Assembly: GCA_035438805.1 (NCBI GenBank)
Contig: DAORJA010000008.1
Coordinates: forward strand, 1 to 23,988
Origin: UBA922 sp035438805
GTDB lineage: Bacteria > Patescibacteriota > Patescibacteriia > Magasanikbacterales > UBA922
DNA: 23,988 bases
Direction of reading: 5' to 3'
Made by a program: the position numbers and the translations under genes. Of this stretch, positions 22,548-23,988 are shown piece by piece (position 1 is the first letter of the stretch; each line of letters starts with the position of its first letter). The notes beneath the pieces were generated by a model. The model searched no databases. It was not told the DNA's origin and worked only from the letters and a program-made list of their open reading frames with translations.

Positions 22548-22590
22548 GGAGTGAGTAATTATTACGATTATTATTCATGTAGGTTTTCAT
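22540..22590 (-). CDS. Asn-rich leader peptide of tRNA-Asn, 16 aa
   Basis: ATG at 22590 to TAA at 22542-22540 encodes MKTYMNNNRNNYSLLG. Five of 16 codons are AAT (Asn codons 6, 7, 8, 10, 11), all read by the tRNA encoded just downstream. The predicted transcription start (about 22593-22590) leaves a leader of zero to three nucleotides, so translation would be leaderless or nearly so. The stop codon lies within segment 2 of the attenuator, where a terminating ribosome would cover it; a ribosome held at the Asn codons would cover segment 1. Such a short frame in AT-rich DNA could arise by chance; the case rests on its position. Confidence 0.6.
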   Translation of the reverse strand: MKTYMNNNRNNYSLLG

Positions 22591-22599
22591 AGCCCATAC

Positions 22600-22629
22600 G
22601 TTATACCATGAGGAAAATGTGATTGTCAA
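22600..22629 (-). promoter_or_regulatory. sigma-70-type promoter of the tRNA-Asn unit
   Basis: TTGACA (22629-22624), an 18-nt spacer and TATAAC (22605-22600) on the minus strand, just after the terminator of the SIMPL gene. It is one of the two best promoters in the window and the only one that can serve tRNA-Asn. Confidence 0.8.
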
Positions 22630-22634
22630 GAAAT

Positions 22635-22663
22635 AAAAATACTCCCATGAAGGGAGTATTTTT
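22635..22663 (-). terminator. intrinsic terminator of the SIMPL gene
   Basis: A perfect 12-pair stem AAAAATACTCCC / GGGAGTATTTTT with a 5-nt loop, 16 nt after the SIMPL stop, with T-runs on both strands. Confidence 0.88.
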
Positions 22664-22679
22664 ATATTAAGAAGCTATT

Positions 22680-23411
22680 TTACTTCACTCCGAATGATGC
22701 TCGTACGGTCGCCATCACTTCCTTCTCAATACTTGAAGTATCATATGCTCCGTAATCAGCAACTTCTACTGAATTTGGTGCCATGACCTGCACGACTCCC
22801 TGGCTCGCAGCATGAAGTGCACCTACACGAGAACCACTACTCTCAGCAATTTTCTCAGCTCGAGTTTTTGCATCTTTCACAGCGTCAGAAAGTAAATTCA
22901 CCCGGAGTTCAGGCAACTTGGAATATAAATATTCAAGTGAATAGGTAGATACCACAGAGCCGACAGATACTAATGTCTGAATATTTTTTGCAACCTCAGT
23001 CACATTTTCAATATCCCCTGATTGTACCGTTACGGTTTGTCGCACTGTATATCTGCGTGGAGCATTTGCGTCATAGGTGTTATAACTATAATCCTGTTCA
23101 GTAAACACCTGGGATGTTTCAATAATATTTGAAGGAATACTATGATTCACCAATACGCTCTGAACCTCTTTCTGATCTTTTTCAAGATCAGCATATGCTC
23201 TCTGAAGGCCCGACGCATCAACAAGTCTTGAAAGCTGCACTGTCCACTTCACAGTATCAGAAGTCACACGCATACGCGCAGATCCGGTAACTGATAATTC
23301 TCCAGGATTTGCCACTCGGGATGCATAGAAAAAAATCGAAAAAATAAGTGATGCTACTACCATTCCGACCGCAATTACTTTTCCCCCTTGTACAGAAATT
23401 TCTTCTGACAT
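22680..23411 (-). CDS. SIMPL (DUF541) domain protein, membrane-anchored
   Basis: 243 residues. Residues about 10-30 form an uncleaved-looking anchor (KVIAVGMVVASLIFSIFFYA). The SIMPL domain follows: GELSVTGSARMRVTSDTVKWTVQLS, then IPSNIIETSQVFTEQDYSY, RRYTVRQTVTVQSGDIENV and the closing helix LLSDAVKDAKTRAEKIAESSGSRVGAL. The family forms oligomeric rings in some bacteria and lies outside the membrane; its role is unclear. It starts 18 nt after the DoxX gene's stop, suggesting a two-gene transcript, and ends at a strong terminator. Confidence 0.9.
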   Translation of the reverse strand: MSEEISVQGGKVIAVGMVVASLIFSIFFYASRVANPGELSVTGSARMRVTSDTVKWTVQLSRLVDASGLQRAYADLEKDQKEVQSVLVNHSIPSNIIETSQVFTEQDYSYNTYDANAPRRYTVRQTVTVQSGDIENVTEVAKNIQTLVSVGSVVSTYSLEYLYSKLPELRVNLLSDAVKDAKTRAEKIAESSGSRVGALHAASQGVVQVMAPNSVEVADYGAYDTSSIEKEVMATVRASFGVK

Positions 23412-23429
23412 ATGAGCTTTATTAATAAA

Positions 23430-23876
23430 TTAATGATTATTTTTTATACGTAACAGCAATGAATCAATCCCCCACACCATACCTACGCGGTATGCATAAA
23501 AAAGTAACAGTAGACATGAATAAATTATGTGTTGATCAACAATAAAAGAATGCGCGTCAGGGTGTGGAAAATCTAGTGCAGCAAAATAATATAACAGCAT
23601 TAAGATAATTCCAGGTATCGTACTCCACCGAACGAATAACCCAAGCATGAGAGAAACACCTAGAAGAGTCAGTCCCCATGCATTCAAAAAATTCACTACG
23701 GGCAACACCGCAGGATTCAGGAACAATTGATAAAACCAAACAAAAGTATGTGCTCCCTTGATATATCCTTCTGCAGACCATGTCGGGTCAAGAACTTTGG
23801 TAATACCAGCATAAAACATGAACCATCCGAGAGCTATACGCGTCATGAAAATCGAAATTTTCTGTAAATGTGTCAT
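23430..23876 (-). CDS. DoxX family membrane protein
   Basis: 148 residues from the ATG at 23876 (MTHLQKISIFMTRIALGWF). Four transmembrane helices are visible: IALGWFMFYAGITKVLDP with the DoxX G-W-x-x-x-Y-A-G-x-x-K-hydrophobic motif, PVVNFLNAWGLTLLGVSLML, WSTIPGIILMLLYYFAA, and IIYSCLLLLFYAYRVG. The frame runs on upstream to 23939, but that start would place the coding sequence across a perfect 12-pair terminator hairpin, so the inner ATG is preferred. The family has been linked to redox or stress functions. Probably co-transcribed with the SIMPL gene. Confidence 0.85.
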   Translation of the reverse strand: MTHLQKISIFMTRIALGWFMFYAGITKVLDPTWSAEGYIKGAHTFVWFYQLFLNPAVLPVVNFLNAWGLTLLGVSLMLGLFVRWSTIPGIILMLLYYFAALDFPHPDAHSFIVDQHIIYSCLLLLFYAYRVGMVWGIDSLLLRIKNNH

Positions 23877-23892
23877 AACACTTGATAATAAA

Positions 23893-23919
23893 CAACTCTC
23901 CCTTAACAAGGGAGAGTTG
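23893..23919 (-). terminator. intrinsic terminator of a gene beyond the right edge
   Basis: A perfect 12-pair inverted repeat CAACTCTCCCTT / AAGGGAGAGTTG with an AAC loop, followed on the minus strand by TTTATT. It lies 17 nt before the chosen DoxX start. No gene can be called in the remaining 23940-23988. Confidence 0.7.
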
Positions 23920-23988
23920 GTAGGGGTCAAGATATGCACTTCTTAATCTCTGCCGATCATCCCTCAAAAAGGGAAAAATCGATAATAA

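Noticed and set aside
1..23988. CRISPR array or insertion sequence
   Set aside because: No regularly spaced direct repeats and no transposase gene with terminal repeats were seen.

Overview
The window is AT-rich, tightly packed bacterial DNA read with the standard genetic code. It looks like a genome of the Candidate Phyla Radiation (Patescibacteria, Parcubacteria-like). This is an inference from the many tiny or unrecognised proteins, salvage rather than biosynthesis genes, the mix of SIMPL, DoxX, VOC and GDSL single genes, weak or absent Shine-Dalgarno sites, and short intergenic hairpin terminators. No rRNA or ribosomal protein gene is present to fix the taxonomy. Almost every gene is on the minus strand. 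The only convincing plus-strand genes form one block (19.7-22.4 kb) that belongs to a mobile element.

Layout, left to right: (1) 1-9.9 kb, ordinary host genes: a partial membrane protein, a membrane-anchored sorbosone-dehydrogenase-like beta-propeller, an alpha/beta hydrolase, an ABC-2 export pair, a class-I amidotransferase hydrolase, thymidine kinase, a lipoprotein, VOC/PhnB-like proteins, DoxX-like and GDSL proteins, and three small genes, mostly separated by hairpin terminators. (2) 9.7-14.2 kb: an overlapping operon of an unusual reverse transcriptase, an ABC-exporter-like protein with a defective ATPase site, and a membrane-anchored phospholipase-D-fold protein. It is a candidate undescribed system. 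(3) 14.40-14.76 kb: a GC-rich, strongly folded element of about 355 nt, probably a non-coding RNA I could not assign to a family. (4) 14.9-15.7 kb: PhnB-like and YdeI-like host genes. (5) 15.8-19.2 kb: a three-gene operon with its own promoter (DUF4268 PD-(D/E)xK-like nuclease, M23 peptidase fold, KAP P-loop NTPase), plausibly a defence or conflict module. (6) 19.26-22.41 kb: an integrated element with palindromic promoter control, a short structured RNA, a hairpin-rich candidate rolling-circle origin, an HUH Rep gene interrupted by an in-frame TAA, a small gene also interrupted by TAA, an interleaved inverted-repeat structure, and a large serine recombinase whose reading frame ends inside tRNA-Asn. 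(7) 22.4-24 kb: tRNA-Asn and its control region, a SIMPL protein and a DoxX protein.

The most striking observation is the tRNA-Asn transcription unit (minus strand, 22629 down to 22375). A near-consensus promoter is followed almost at once by a 16-codon reading frame with five Asn codons, then by four segments able to form mutually exclusive 1:2, 2:3 and 3:4 stems. The 3:4 stem is an intrinsic terminator ending only about 4-8 nt before the tRNA 5' end, so no promoter fits between them. This is the layout of classical leader-peptide attenuation, but the controlled gene appears to be tRNA-Asn itself, the tRNA that reads the stall codons. I know this mechanism for biosynthetic operons and aminoacyl-tRNA synthetase operons, not for a lone tRNA gene.
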